Shown: positions 1 through 10,765, numbered from the stretch's first letter. The stretch: DNA of 42,936 nt from Candidatus Rokubacteria bacterium CSP1-6 (GCA_001443385.1 LDXP01000004.1:33570-76505), one strand, 5' to 3'. Program-made: numbers and translations. The notes: a model not told the origin generated them from the letters alone.

Positions 1-1022
1 AGACCCCCTCAGTGATCCAGGAGGCCGCGCAGAGGGCGATCAAGGACGGGCGGACGAAGTACACCCACAGCCTGGGGATCCTGCCGCTGCGGGAGGCGAT
101 CGCCGAGCACTATCGAGACCGCTACGGCGTCGAGGTGTCCCCGGACCAGATCCTGGTGACCGCCGGGACGTCGCCGGCCATGCTGCTCCTGTTCATGCTG
201 CTGCTGGACCCCGGCGACGGGGTGATCCTGTCGGATCCGCATTACGCCTGCTACCCCAACTTCGTCCGCTACGCCGAGGCAACGCCCGTCTACGTCAACG
301 TGGAGGAGGAGGACGGCTTCCAGTACCGGCCCGAGGCCATCCGCGAGCGGCTCTCGGCGCGGGTCAAGGCGATCCTCGTCAACTCCCCGGCCAATCCCAC
401 GGGGACGCTGCTCTCCGCCGACCGGATGGCCCGGGTGGCCGAGCTGGGCCCGTGGGTCGTGTCCGACGAGATCTATCACGGGCTCACCTACGAGGGGAAA
501 GAGCACTCGATCCTCGAGTTCACAGATCACGCGTTCGTGCTGAACGGGTTTTCCAAGGCCTTCGCCATGACCGGGTGGCGGCTGGGCTACCTGATCGCCC
601 CCCGGCCGTTCATGCGCACGCTGCAGAAGACCTACCAGAACTTCTTCATCTCGACCAACGAGTTCGTCCAGTGGGCGGGGGTGGCGGCGCTCAAGGAGGC
701 GGCGGAGGACGCGGCCCGCTTCCGGAAGATCTTCGACGAGCGGCGCCGGGCGATGATCGCGGGCCTCCGCGCGATCGGGCTGGGCGTCGGCTCCGAGCCC
801 ACGGGCGCCTTCTACGTGCTGGCGAACGCCAAGCGGTTCACGCGGGACTCCTACAAGTTCGCCTTCCAGATCCTCGAGGGCGCTCACGTCGGCGTCACCC
901 CGGGCATCGACTTCGGCCGGAATGCGGAGGGCTACCTCCGCTTCTCCTACGCGAGCGCCGTCGCCCGGATCCAGGAAGGGCTGCGGCGGATCGGCGGGTT
1001 CCTCGCCCGGTTCCCGAGGTGA
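1..1022 (+). CDS. Pyridoxal-phosphate aminotransferase class I/II, 5'-truncated by window edge
   Basis: Reads in frame from the window edge (TPSVIQEAAQRAIKDGRTKYTHSLGILPLREAIAEHY). Fold-type I motifs NPANPTGT-like (NSPANPTGT), SDEIYHGLTY and GFSKAFAMTGWRLGY (PLP lysine). Confidence 0.9.
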   Translation, partial: TPSVIQEAAQRAIKDGRTKYTHSLGILPLREAIAEHYRDRYGVEVSPDQILVTAGTSPAMLLLFMLLLDPGDGVILSDPHYACYPNFVRYAEATPVYVNVEEEDGFQYRPEAIRERLSARVKAILVNSPANPTGTLLSADRMARVAELGPWVVSDEIYHGLTYEGKEHSILEFTDHAFVLNGFSKAFAMTGWRLGYLIAPRPFMRTLQKTYQNFFISTNEFVQWAGVAALKEAAEDAARFRKIFDERRRAMIAGLRAIGLGVGSEPTGAFYVLANAKRFTRDSYKFAFQILEGAHVGVTPGIDFGRNAEGYLRFSYASAVARIQEGLRRIGGFLARFPR

Positions 1023-1030
1023 GCGGCCCT

Positions 1031-1909
1031 TCAGGCCTTGCGGGCGACCACCAGCATCGTGTTGGTCGCGTTGACGTAGAGCGACAGGCGCCGGAGCCGA
1101 GGCAGCGTCGCCAGGGCGCGCAGGGGGGCGAGCAGCGGATTCGCCTCGGCCAGGCGTTTCAGAAGGAAGGCGACGCCCACGTACTTCCCTTCGGAGCGGA
1201 TGGACAGGGGGTGGAACCCGGATTTCTCCAGCAGGGTGTGGATCGTGGTGGGGTCGAAGAAGTAGAGGTGCTCGGGAATCTTGTATTCGACCCAGCGACG
1301 CCCGGTCACTCGGCGCAAGAGCCCCGCCGTGTTCGGGGTGGTCAGGGCCAGGTGACCGTTGGGCTTCAGGAGTTCGTGGCACCGCCGCAGCGCCTCCCGG
1401 GGATCGGCAAGGTGTTCCAGCACGTCCCACAGGGTGATGAGATCGAACGTCGCCGGCGGAAAGTCCACCGAGCTGAGGCTCCCCCGGCGGACATCGAGGC
1501 CGAAGCGCCGCCGAGCTTCCGCCGCGGCCCATGCCGACATCTCCACTCCCGCCGCGTCCCACCCGCTCTCTGCGGCCACGGCGAGAGAATAGCCGAGGGC
1601 GCAGCCGACGTCGAGAAGGCGGCGGGGTGCGGAGGGGGAAATGCGGGTGCTCAGCCGGCGCAGCCGGCGCCGGAACGTCTTCCGCAGGTTGGGCTCGTCG
1701 GCCTCGTAGCGTTCGTAGCCGTGGGCGGCGGACGCGCTGCTCGCGAAGTAGCGCGCGTCGTAGAGCGCGCCGAGCTCGGCGGGGCCCGGCTGGGGATGGA
1801 GGAATTCGAGACCGCACCGGCGGCAGCGCTCGACGGTGCGGGCGCCGAAGGTGTAGAGGTGGTCGGTGGGGGTGGCGCACTCACACAGCAGGCAGACCCA
1901 GGCACTCAT
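1031..1909 (-). CDS. Class I SAM-dependent methyltransferase with N-terminal zinc-ribbon-like Cys motif
   Basis: 292 aa. N-terminal CxxC...CxxC (CLLCECATP...CRRCGLEF), SAM motif LLDVGCALGYSLAVAAESGWDAAGVEMS, then DLITLWDVLEHLADP. Confidence 0.85.
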   Translation of the reverse strand: MSAWVCLLCECATPTDHLYTFGARTVERCRRCGLEFLHPQPGPAELGALYDARYFASSASAAHGYERYEADEPNLRKTFRRRLRRLSTRISPSAPRRLLDVGCALGYSLAVAAESGWDAAGVEMSAWAAAEARRRFGLDVRRGSLSSVDFPPATFDLITLWDVLEHLADPREALRRCHELLKPNGHLALTTPNTAGLLRRVTGRRWVEYKIPEHLYFFDPTTIHTLLEKSGFHPLSIRSEGKYVGVAFLLKRLAEANPLLAPLRALATLPRLRRLSLYVNATNTMLVVARKA

Positions 1910-1923
1910 GGGAGGGTGACACC

Positions 1924-4119
1924 ATAGCCGATTTCGACGGGAGCGACAACGAGCGATTCGGGTGGTGGGTCCTGCTCGCCGGCCTCTTCGGCAGTCTGGT
2001 CCTCGTGGCGACGATCTGGGTGTCCCTGGACCGACGCCCGCCGGTGTGGGACCACGCCAACCACCTCGAGCGCGCCGTCCACTGCCAGCGGATCTTGTCG
2101 GAGCCGGGCCGCGACCGATTCCGGGAGATCGTCGAGATGTCGGCCTTCTACCCGCCGGTCGTCCCCTGCGCCGCCGGGCTTCTCTACCGGGTGTTCCCCG
2201 GGACCCCGCTCGTCTCCCAGTCCGTCATGCTCGCCTTCCTGGGAGCGGGGCTCCTGGCCCTCTTTCTCCTCGGGCGGCGGCTGTTCGACGCGCCAAGCGG
2301 GCTCGTGGCGGCGCTGATCTTCGGCACCGCCCCGTTCGTGGTGTATTCCACCACCAATTTCCAGCTCGATCTGCCGCTGGCCGCGATGGTCATCGTCACC
2401 CTCCTCGAGCTCGCCCGGACCAACGCGTTCTCCCGGCGATCGTGGTCCCTGATCCTGGGCGTGACCCTCGCCCTCGGCATGCTGGTCAAGCCGCCGTTCG
2501 CGATCTACATCCTCCCGCCCGTCGCCCTCTCGGCCTGGCGCGCCGCGCGGGCCTCTGACCGCCGGCGGCGGCTCGCGAACCTGGGCCTCGCGCTCGTCCT
2601 GGGCGGCGCGCTGAGCCTTCCCTGGTACGGCCCGCGGCTCTTCGGCCTGCCGCTCCAGATGGCCAACCGCGCCTTCCGCCTGGCGGCCGAGGCGGGGCAG
2701 CCCGAGCCGCTCACCGCGTTCTCCCTGCTCTTCTACCCGCGGGCGCTCCTGCCGATGTTCGGCCTCCTGGCGGGGCTGCTCTTTGCCTGGGGTCTGGTCG
2801 CCCTGGTCCGCGAGCCTGCTGCGCGCGGCCTCCTGTGGAGCGCGTCGCTGCTCCCCTTCGGCGTCTTCCTCGCCATCCGGAACAAGGATCTGCGCTACGT
2901 GCTCCCTATCCTGCCCGCCGCCGCCCTCATCGCCTCGGCCGGTCTTCGCGCCTTCGCCCCCGCCCTCCGCCGCGCCCTCACCCTGGCCCTCATCGGCGTC
3001 GCCGTCCTCCAGGTGAGCGCGGCGGCGTTCGGTGTCCCCCGGCTGGCGCGGTGGACGGCGCTCGGTGTCCCTGCCGTGTACGCGTTCCCGCCGTCGCCGA
3101 CGATGTGGCCCCAGCGCGAGATCCTGCAGGTGATCCTTCGTGAGGCCGGCAGCCGGCCGGCCACAGTGAGCGTGGTGCCCAACTACAGCTTCTTCTCGGC
3201 CTCCAACTTCCGCTACTACGCGGCGCGGGATGGGCTGCCGCTCACGGTGACGCGGGCCTGGGACGAGTACCCGCTCGGAGTTGAATTCATCATCCTGAAG
3301 ACGGGCAATCAGGGGCCGGCCTTCTCCATCGCCAAGGCTCAGCGTATTATGGAGCGCCTCGCCCGGGGCGACCCCGCCTTCGAGCGGGCGTTTCCCGTGA
3401 TCTGGGAGGGGCCGCTCCCCGACGGCAGCCAGGCCAGCGTGCGGCAGCGCCGCCTGACACCCGTGGCGGGGGCGAGTCCGTCCGAGGTGGTCCGCCGCTT
3501 CGAGGAGAGCATCGTCCCCTTCCTGGGTCCATATGCTCGGGACCTCGACCAGTTGAGGGTGGACCTCTCGATCGATCCCCAGGCGCTCCTCCGCGGAGAG
3601 ATCCGCCGGCTGCGGCTGGAAGCCCGAAGCGCCCGGGTGGCGGAGTTCGCGCGGAGGGGGGCCCAGCTCCGCCTCCAGGAGATCCGCGTGAGCCTCGAGG
3701 GGGTCCTGGTCAACCCTCACCGCCTGGCGGCGTCGGGAGAGATCGAGCTGCTCGCCGTGGAGAAGATGCGCATCGAGCACCTCGTCGTCACTGAGGAGGA
3801 TCTCCGCGCGTTTCTGGCGGGGTTCCGGCGGTTCGGCGGGCTGACGGTTGGGCTGGAGGACGGCGCCGTTAGCGTGGCGCTGGCCCTGCGCGGGCCGGAC
3901 CTGGCCGGCCGGCTGAGGCTGTCCAACGGAACGGGCGGCGCGCCGCTCACGGTCCACGCCGAGCGGGTGAGCCTCGGCGGCATCCCGCTGCCGCCGCTGC
4001 TCGTCCACTGGGTCTTCCGCCACTACGACCCCACGCCGCGCCTGGCGCGGCTGCCCGTGGCCGTGGAGCTGGGCCAGATCCGCGTCGAGCCCCACCGCAT
4101 CGTCATCGGGACTCGATAG
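1924..4119 (+). CDS. ArnT/GT39-like membrane glycosyltransferase with C-terminal LmeA (DUF2993)-like domain; start codon uncertain (candidate ATA at 1924)
   Basis: Multiple TM segments; N-terminal VWDHANHLERA resembles the catalytic-Asp loop of GT39/PMT enzymes. The C-terminal ~200 aa (LRVDLSIDPQALLRGEIRRLRLEA...IELLAVEKMRIEHLVVTEEDLRAFL...RIEPHRIVIG-like) has the DUF2993 pattern. The ORF track's start at 1531 is antisense to the methyltransferase and Arg-rich, so it is not trusted. Confidence 0.75.
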   Translation: MADFDGSDNERFGWWVLLAGLFGSLVLVATIWVSLDRRPPVWDHANHLERAVHCQRILSEPGRDRFREIVEMSAFYPPVVPCAAGLLYRVFPGTPLVSQSVMLAFLGAGLLALFLLGRRLFDAPSGLVAALIFGTAPFVVYSTTNFQLDLPLAAMVIVTLLELARTNAFSRRSWSLILGVTLALGMLVKPPFAIYILPPVALSAWRAARASDRRRRLANLGLALVLGGALSLPWYGPRLFGLPLQMANRAFRLAAEAGQPEPLTAFSLLFYPRALLPMFGLLAGLLFAWGLVALVREPAARGLLWSASLLPFGVFLAIRNKDLRYVLPILPAAALIASAGLRAFAPALRRALTLALIGVAVLQVSAAAFGVPRLARWTALGVPAVYAFPPSPTMWPQREILQVILREAGSRPATVSVVPNYSFFSASNFRYYAARDGLPLTVTRAWDEYPLGVEFIILKTGNQGPAFSIAKAQRIMERLARGDPAFERAFPVIWEGPLPDGSQASVRQRRLTPVAGASPSEVVRRFEESIVPFLGPYARDLDQLRVDLSIDPQALLRGEIRRLRLEARSARVAEFARRGAQLRLQEIRVSLEGVLVNPHRLAASGEIELLAVEKMRIEHLVVTEEDLRAFLAGFRRFGGLTVGLEDGAVSVALALRGPDLAGRLRLSNGTGGAPLTVHAERVSLGGIPLPPLLVHWVFRHYDPTPRLARLPVAVELGQIRVEPHRIVIGTR

Positions 4120-4130
4120 GGAGAAAAAGC

Positions 4131-4784
4131 ATGGCTGAGTCGCTCGAGAAAAAGAAGGCGCGGGGCCGCTCAATCATCCGGGCCCTGGAGCGGGCGCATC
4201 CCGACGCCGAGATCGCGCTCGAGTTCTCCACCCCGCTGGAACTTCTGGTGGCCACGATCCTGGCGGCCCAGTGCACCGACGAGCGGGTGAACCAGGTGAC
4301 GCGGATCCTGTTCAAGAAGTACACGAGCGCGGGCGACTACGCGAAGGCCGACCCGGCCACCCTGGAGCGGGAGATTCACTCCACGGGGTTCTACAGGGCC
4401 AAGGCCCGAGCGGTCATCGGCATGGCGAAGGAACTGGTGGCCAACCACGGCGGAACCGTGCCGCGAACGCTCCCGGAGCTGACGGCGCTGCCGGGGGTCG
4501 GCAGGAAGACGGCCAACGTGGTCCTGGGCAACGCCTACGGCCAGCCGGCGATCGCGGTGGACACCCACGTCTTCCGCGTGTCCCAGCGGCTGGGGCTCGC
4601 CAAGTCGGACGACCCGGAAAAGGTGCACGACCAGCTCTCTCAGGTGATCCCCAAGCCCAAGTGGACGTCTTTCACCCATCTCCTCACGACGCACGGCCGC
4701 CGGGTGTGTATGGCCCGGACGCCGGCCTGTCCCACCTGTCCGGTCCGGGTGCTCTGCCCCTGGCCCGGCAAGACCGCGAAGTAG
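4131..4784 (+). CDS. nth: Endonuclease III (HhH-GPD DNA glycosylase/AP lyase with 4Fe-4S cluster)
   Basis: LPGVGRKTANVVLGNA HhH, VDTHVFRVSQRLGL, C-terminal C-x6-C-x2-C-x5-C (CMARTPACPTCPVRVLC). Confidence 0.95.
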   Translation: MAESLEKKKARGRSIIRALERAHPDAEIALEFSTPLELLVATILAAQCTDERVNQVTRILFKKYTSAGDYAKADPATLEREIHSTGFYRAKARAVIGMAKELVANHGGTVPRTLPELTALPGVGRKTANVVLGNAYGQPAIAVDTHVFRVSQRLGLAKSDDPEKVHDQLSQVIPKPKWTSFTHLLTTHGRRVCMARTPACPTCPVRVLCPWPGKTAK

Positions 4785-4793
4785 GGCTTTTGC

Positions 4794-4822
4794 TTGACAG
4801 TTTAGGTAGTTTCCCTTAATGT
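4794..4822 (+). promoter_or_regulatory. Candidate sigma70-type promoter upstream of rplM-rpsI
   Basis: Exact TTGACA at 4794-4799, 17-nt spacer, TAATGT at 4817-4822, ending 32 nt before the rplM ATG. Confidence 0.6.
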
Positions 4823-4854
4823 ATGTGGTTGCGACTTTTTCAAGGAAGGGGAGC

Positions 4855-5292
4855 ATGGCCACAACGCAGCCGAAGGTCGATACGATCGCCCGGAAGTGGT
4901 ACCTGGTGGACGCCGACGGGAAGGTGCTGGGACGCCTGGCAACCCGGGTCGCCACGATTCTCCGGGGCAAGCACAAGCCGACCTTCGCCCCCCACCTGGA
5001 CGTGGGGGATCACGTGGTCGTGGTGAACGCCGAGAGGGTACACCTGACCGGGCGCAAGCTGACGGATAAGATTTACCGCTGGCACACGGGCTACATCGGC
5101 GGTCTGCGGGAGGTCAGCGCCCAGAGGATGCTCCAGACTCATCCCGAGCGGGTCATCGAGTGGGCGGTCCAGGGCATGCTTCCGAAGGGCCGTCTCGGTC
5201 GGGCCATGGCCAAGAAACTGAAGGTGTACCGCGGGCCGGAGCACCCCCACGCGTCCCAGAAACCCGAGCCACTGAAGGAGCGACATGGCTGA
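4855..5292 (+). CDS. rplM: 50S ribosomal protein L13 (uL13)
   Basis: [46 protein letters not shown]...GGLREV...[32 protein letters not shown] at 4855 preceded by aaggaagggg. Confidence 0.97.
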   Translation: MATTQPKVDTIARKWYLVDADGKVLGRLATRVATILRGKHKPTFAPHLDVGDHVVVVNAERVHLTGRKLTDKIYRWHTGYIGGLREVSAQRMLQTHPERVIEWAVQGMLPKGRLGRAMAKKLKVYRGPEHPHASQKPEPLKERHG

Positions 5293-5680
5293 AGCGACGA
5301 AATTCTACGGCACCGGCCGGCGGAAGACGTCCGTGGCCCGGGTCTGGCTCCGGCCGGGCGCTGGGGCCATCACGGTGAATCGCCGCGCGTTCGAAAACTA
5401 CTTTCCCCGTGAAACCCTGCGCATGATCATCTGCCAGCCGCTCCAGATTGCCAACGTGCTGGGCCAGGTGGATGTTCTGGTGAACGTGGGAGGAGGCGGC
5501 CCCGCGGGTCAGGCCGGCGCCGTCCGGCACGGGATCGCGCGGGCACTCCTGGCGTTCGACGACAAGCTGCGGCTGCCGCTGAAGAAGGCCGGCCTCCTCA
5601 CCCGCGATCCGCGGATGCGGGAGAGGAAGAAGTACGGCCAGCCCGGCGCCCGGCAGAAATTCCAGTATTCGAAGCGCTAG
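5285..5680 (+). CDS. rpsI: 30S ribosomal protein S9 (uS9)
   Basis: [16 protein letters not shown] ... [19 protein letters not shown] ... [25 protein letters not shown]. Overlaps the rplM end by 8 nt. Confidence 0.97.
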   Translation: MAEATKFYGTGRRKTSVARVWLRPGAGAITVNRRAFENYFPRETLRMIICQPLQIANVLGQVDVLVNVGGGGPAGQAGAVRHGIARALLAFDDKLRLPLKKAGLLTRDPRMRERKKYGQPGARQKFQYSKR

Positions 5681-5699
5681 CCCCGCGTCTGGACGGCGG

Positions 5700-6752
5700 A
5701 TGAAGGTCAAGGTCGCCGTGGCGGGCGCCAGCGGGTACATGGGCGCCGAGCTTCTGCGCCTGCTCCTCGTCCATCCCCATGTCGAGCTCGTCGCGGTCAC
5801 CTCCGAGCGCCTGTCCGGCGAGCCCCTTGACAGTCTCTACCCCCACCTCCGGGGACTGACGTTGCTCACCTTTGATGCGCTCGACCCGGAGAGGCTGGCC
5901 CGGGCCGTCGAGTGCGTGTTCCTCGCGCTGCCCCACATGGAGTCCCAGAAGGCAGTCCCCGTGCTCCGCCGTCATGGCCGCAAGGTCATCGACCTGTCCG
6001 CCGACTACCGGCTCAAGGATGCGGGGGCCTACGCCACGTGGTACAAGACGCCTCACGCCGACGCCGACGGCCTGGCCGCGGCGGTGTACGGTCTGCCCGA
6101 GCTCCATCGGAAGGTGATCGCGTCGGCGTCCGTCGTGGCCAATCCCGGCTGCTATCCGGTCGGAGCGGTCCTGGCCATCGGGCCGCTGCTCAGGGCGGGA
6201 TTGGCCCGGGGAGAAGGGATCGTCATCGACGGCAAGTCGGGGGTCACCGGGGCGGGAGCACAGGGGCGGAAGGTGGACCCCATGTACCTTTACACGGAGG
6301 CCAACGAAAACCTGCAGGCCTACGGGGTGGCCGTCCACCGCCACACGCCGGAGATCGAGCAGGAACTCTCCGGGCTGGCCGGTCGGTCCCTGACGGTCGC
6401 CTTCACGCCACACCTGATCCCGCTGAACCGCGGGCTCTTCACCACCGCCTCGGTGCCCCTGGCCAAGGGTGCGACCACGGCGGATCTTCTCGCGTGCTAC
6501 CGGGAGGTCTACGCGGGGGAGCCGTTCGTCCGGGTGCTGCCGGAGGGGAGGCTGCCGACCACCCGCGCCGTCGCGGCCTCGAACTTCTGCGACGTGGCGG
6601 TCGTGGCGGATCCTCGCACGCAGCGCGCGGTGTGCCTGTCGGCCATCGACAACCTCGGCAAGGGGGGCGCGGCCAACGGGGTGCAGAACCTCAACCTGAT
6701 GTTCGGGTGGGACGAGCGGGCGGGGCTCGAAGCGCCTCCGGTGTACCCCTGA
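5700..6752 (+). CDS. argC: N-acetyl-gamma-glutamyl-phosphate reductase
   Basis: VAVAGASGYMGAELLRLL, VVANPGCYPVGA (catalytic Cys), KSGVTGAG, HRHTPEIEQEL. Confidence 0.95.
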   Translation: MKVKVAVAGASGYMGAELLRLLLVHPHVELVAVTSERLSGEPLDSLYPHLRGLTLLTFDALDPERLARAVECVFLALPHMESQKAVPVLRRHGRKVIDLSADYRLKDAGAYATWYKTPHADADGLAAAVYGLPELHRKVIASASVVANPGCYPVGAVLAIGPLLRAGLARGEGIVIDGKSGVTGAGAQGRKVDPMYLYTEANENLQAYGVAVHRHTPEIEQELSGLAGRSLTVAFTPHLIPLNRGLFTTASVPLAKGATTADLLACYREVYAGEPFVRVLPEGRLPTTRAVAASNFCDVAVVADPRTQRAVCLSAIDNLGKGGAANGVQNLNLMFGWDERAGLEAPPVYP

Positions 6753-7966
6753 TGCCTGCGCTCGAGTGGCTCCAGGGTGGCATCACGGCGGTCCCCGGGA
6801 TTCTCGCGTCCGGTATCCACTGCGGGATCAAGGCCAGCGGGAAGAAGGACCTGGCCCTCATCTATTCCTCCAGCGCGGCGCGGGCCGCGGCGGTCTTCAC
6901 GGCGAATCAGGTGAAGGGCGCGCCCGTCCAGGTCTCCATGGAGCACATGAAGGAGGGGACGATCCAGGCCATCGTCGCCTCCAGCGGATGCTCCAACGTC
7001 TGCACCGGCGAGCAGGGCCTCCGCGACGCCCGCGAGATGACCGCCAGCGTCGGCGAGCTGCTGAAGATCCCCGCGCGCCACGTCCTGGTGGCCTCCACCG
7101 GCGTCATCGGCCGGCCGCTCCCAATGGACAAGATCCGGGCCGGCCTGCCCAAGCTCGCCAAGGCGCTTTCGCCGCAGGGGGGGCGGAGCGCGGCGGAAGG
7201 GATCCTGACCACCGACACGGGGCCGAAGGAGGCGGCGCTGCGCGTGGACGTCGGGGGCCGCCCGGTGACGCTCGGGGGGATCGCCAAGGGCGTCGGGATG
7301 ATCGAGCCCCACATGGCGACGATGTTCTGCTTCATGGCCACCGACGCCGTGGTTGCTCGCGACGCGCTCGACGCGGCCCTTCGCCGCGCGGTGGCGGGCA
7401 GCTTCAACCGGATCACGGTGGATGGCGACATGTCCACGAGCGACACCGTGGCAATTCTCGCCAACGGGCTGGCCGAGAATCAGGTGCTCGAGAAAGGCGG
7501 CCGGGGGCTTCGGCAGTTCGCGCGCGGGCTGGAGGCGATCACCGAGCGGCTGGCGAAGATGCTGGTGAAGGATGGGGAGGGAGCCACAAAGCTCGTGACG
7601 ATTCAGGTGCGGGGCGCGCGGAGCCGCCGTGACGCCCGGCTGGCGGCGCGCTCCGTTGCCAATTCGCTCCTGGTCAAGACGGCGATCAACGGGCAGGATC
7701 CCAACTGGGGGCGGATCATGATGGCGCTCGGGAAATCGGCCGCCGCCGTCCGGGCCGACCGGGTCGGCATCTCGTTCGACGACGAAGTCGTCGTGGCGGC
7801 AGGCCAGTTCCGCCAGGGCGCCCGGCTGGACCGGGTGCGCGAGATCATGGCGCGCCCCGAGTTCGCAATCCGGATCGACCTGGGGCTCGGGGGTGGAGAG
7901 GACCAGGTCTGGACCTGCGATCTGTCCGAGGAGTACGTGCGCATCAACGCGAAGTACACAACCTAA
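6752..7966 (+). CDS. argJ: Bifunctional glutamate N-acetyltransferase / amino-acid acetyltransferase ArgJ
   Basis: Self-cleavage region AKGVGMIEPHMATMFCFMATDA; RITVDGDMSTSDTV; NGQDPNWGRIMMALG. Start overlaps the argC stop by 1 nt (TGATG). Confidence 0.95.
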   Translation: MPALEWLQGGITAVPGILASGIHCGIKASGKKDLALIYSSSAARAAAVFTANQVKGAPVQVSMEHMKEGTIQAIVASSGCSNVCTGEQGLRDAREMTASVGELLKIPARHVLVASTGVIGRPLPMDKIRAGLPKLAKALSPQGGRSAAEGILTTDTGPKEAALRVDVGGRPVTLGGIAKGVGMIEPHMATMFCFMATDAVVARDALDAALRRAVAGSFNRITVDGDMSTSDTVAILANGLAENQVLEKGGRGLRQFARGLEAITERLAKMLVKDGEGATKLVTIQVRGARSRRDARLAARSVANSLLVKTAINGQDPNWGRIMMALGKSAAAVRADRVGISFDDEVVVAAGQFRQGARLDRVREIMARPEFAIRIDLGLGGGEDQVWTCDLSEEYVRINAKYTT

Positions 7967-7971
7967 TCCAA

Positions 7972-7992
7972 GGAGGGGGCGGGACCCCCTCC
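7972..7992 (+). other. Inverted repeat / RNA hairpin in the argJ-rpsB intergenic region
   Basis: GGAGGGGG (7972-7979) - CGGGA - CCCCCTCC (7985-7992); 8-bp perfect stem, 5-nt loop, no U-tract. Confidence 0.6.
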
Positions 7993-8066
7993 GAACCTAG
8001 CACGCCACCCACATTCGGTGCCCCGGCGAGGGGTCGGGGGGCGGAGGCGAACCGAAGGAGGACGCT

Positions 8067-8834
8067 GTGACAGTGACGATGAAGGAGCTCCTGGAGGCCG
8101 GGGTTCACTTCGGCCACCAGACCAAGCGGTGGAACCCCAAGATGCAGAAATACATCTTCGGGGAGCGCAACGGCATTTACATCATCGATCTCCAGAAAAC
8201 GCTGAAGAAGTTCCGCGAGGCCTACGCCTTCATCCGGGAGCTGGCCGCTGGCGGGGGCACGGTGCTGTTCGTGGGCACCAAGAAGCAGGCCCAGGAGACC
8301 GTTTTCGACGAGGCCTCCCGCTGCGGCATGTTTTACGTGAACCAGCGCTGGCTGGGCGGGACCCTGACCAATTTCGCCACCATCAACCGTTCCATCGGGC
8401 GGCTCAAGCGGCTCGACGAGATGCAGGAGACCGGCGAGTACGAGCGGCTACCCAAGAAGGAGGTGCTCGGGCTCGAGCGCGAGCGGCAGAAGCTGGAGAA
8501 GGCCCTGGTGGGCATCAAGGGCATGGACCGGGTGCCGTCGGCCGTGTTCATCATCGATCCCAAGAAGGAACGCATCGCGGTGGCCGAAGCCCAACGCCTG
8601 GCGATCCCCATCGTGGCCATCGTGGACACCAACTGCGATCCCACGGGCATCGACTACCCGATCCCGGGGAACGACGACGCGATCCGGGCGGTCCGGCTCA
8701 TCAGCTCCCGGCTGGCGGACGCCATCCTCGAGGGCCGGGGCACGCTCGCCAAGGAAGAGCCCGAGGAAGGTGCCGCCGAGGCGCTGACAGAAGCCGAAGC
8801 GGCAGTTGACGCGGCGGCCGAAGCGACATCCTAA
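8067..8834 (+). CDS. rpsB: 30S ribosomal protein S2 (uS2)
   Basis: [42 protein letters not shown] ... [15 protein letters not shown] ... [32 protein letters not shown]. Confidence 0.97.
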   Translation: MTVTMKELLEAGVHFGHQTKRWNPKMQKYIFGERNGIYIIDLQKTLKKFREAYAFIRELAAGGGTVLFVGTKKQAQETVFDEASRCGMFYVNQRWLGGTLTNFATINRSIGRLKRLDEMQETGEYERLPKKEVLGLERERQKLEKALVGIKGMDRVPSAVFIIDPKKERIAVAEAQRLAIPIVAIVDTNCDPTGIDYPIPGNDDAIRAVRLISSRLADAILEGRGTLAKEEPEEGAAEALTEAEAAVDAAAEATS

Positions 8835-8850
8835 AGGGGGACTGGAACCG

Positions 8851-10204
<1,354 letters not shown>

Positions 10205-10210
10205 CGGGCT

Positions 10211-10765
10211 ATGCAGGCGGTCATCAAGGAGGTTGAGACGAGAATGCAGGGAGCCCTGGACGCGCTGGGCCGGGAGTTCGCGGGCGTCCGGACGGGGCGC
10301 GCCAGCACCGGCCTGCTGGAAGGCATCCGGGTGGACTACTACGGCACGCCGACACCGGTCCCCCAGGTAGCCTCCCTGTCGGTGCCGGACCCGAAGACGG
10401 TCCTCATTCAGCCGTGGGACGCGAGCCTCCTGCCCGCCATCGAGAAGGCGATCATGAAATCCGACCTGGGGCTCACCCCGGCCAACGACGGCAAAGTGAT
10501 CCGCCTCGTCATGCCTCCCTTGAACGAGGAGCGTCGCAAGCAGCTGGCCAAGGCCGTGGGCAAGCTGGCCGAGGACGCGCGCGTCGCGATCCGCAACATC
10601 CGTCACGACGCCAACAAGAAGCTCAAGACGATGGAAAAGGAGAAGAAGATCTCCGAGGACGACGGGCGCCGGGGCCAGGACCAGACCCAGAAGATCACCG
10701 ACAAGTTCATCCAGCGGGTGGACGAGCTCCTCAAGAAGAAGGAGCAGGAGATTCTGACCTTCTGA
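10211..10765 (+). CDS. frr: Ribosome recycling factor
   Basis: EFAGVRTGRASTGLLEGIRVDYYGTPTPVPQVASLSVPDPKT; PPLNEERRKQLAK; NIRHDANKKLK. Confidence 0.97.
   Translation: MQAVIKEVETRMQGALDALGREFAGVRTGRASTGLLEGIRVDYYGTPTPVPQVASLSVPDPKTVLIQPWDASLLPAIEKAIMKSDLGLTPANDGKVIRLVMPPLNEERRKQLAKAVGKLAEDARVAIRNIRHDANKKLKTMEKEKKISEDDGRRGQDQTQKITDKFIQRVDELLKKKEQEILTF

Noticed and set aside
1531-1923. N-terminal 131-codon extension of the glycosyltransferase ORF
   Set aside because: Antisense to the methyltransferase and Arg/Gly-rich; the gene most likely starts near 1924.
452-1927. 491-aa plus-strand ORF overlapping the aminotransferase and antisense to the methyltransferase
   Set aside because: Out-of-frame overlap of two well-supported genes; no motifs.
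1906-4173. 755-aa minus-strand ORF opposite the glycosyltransferase
   Set aside because: Antisense of a clear membrane-protein CDS; Glu/Arg/Gly-rich with no recognisable domain.
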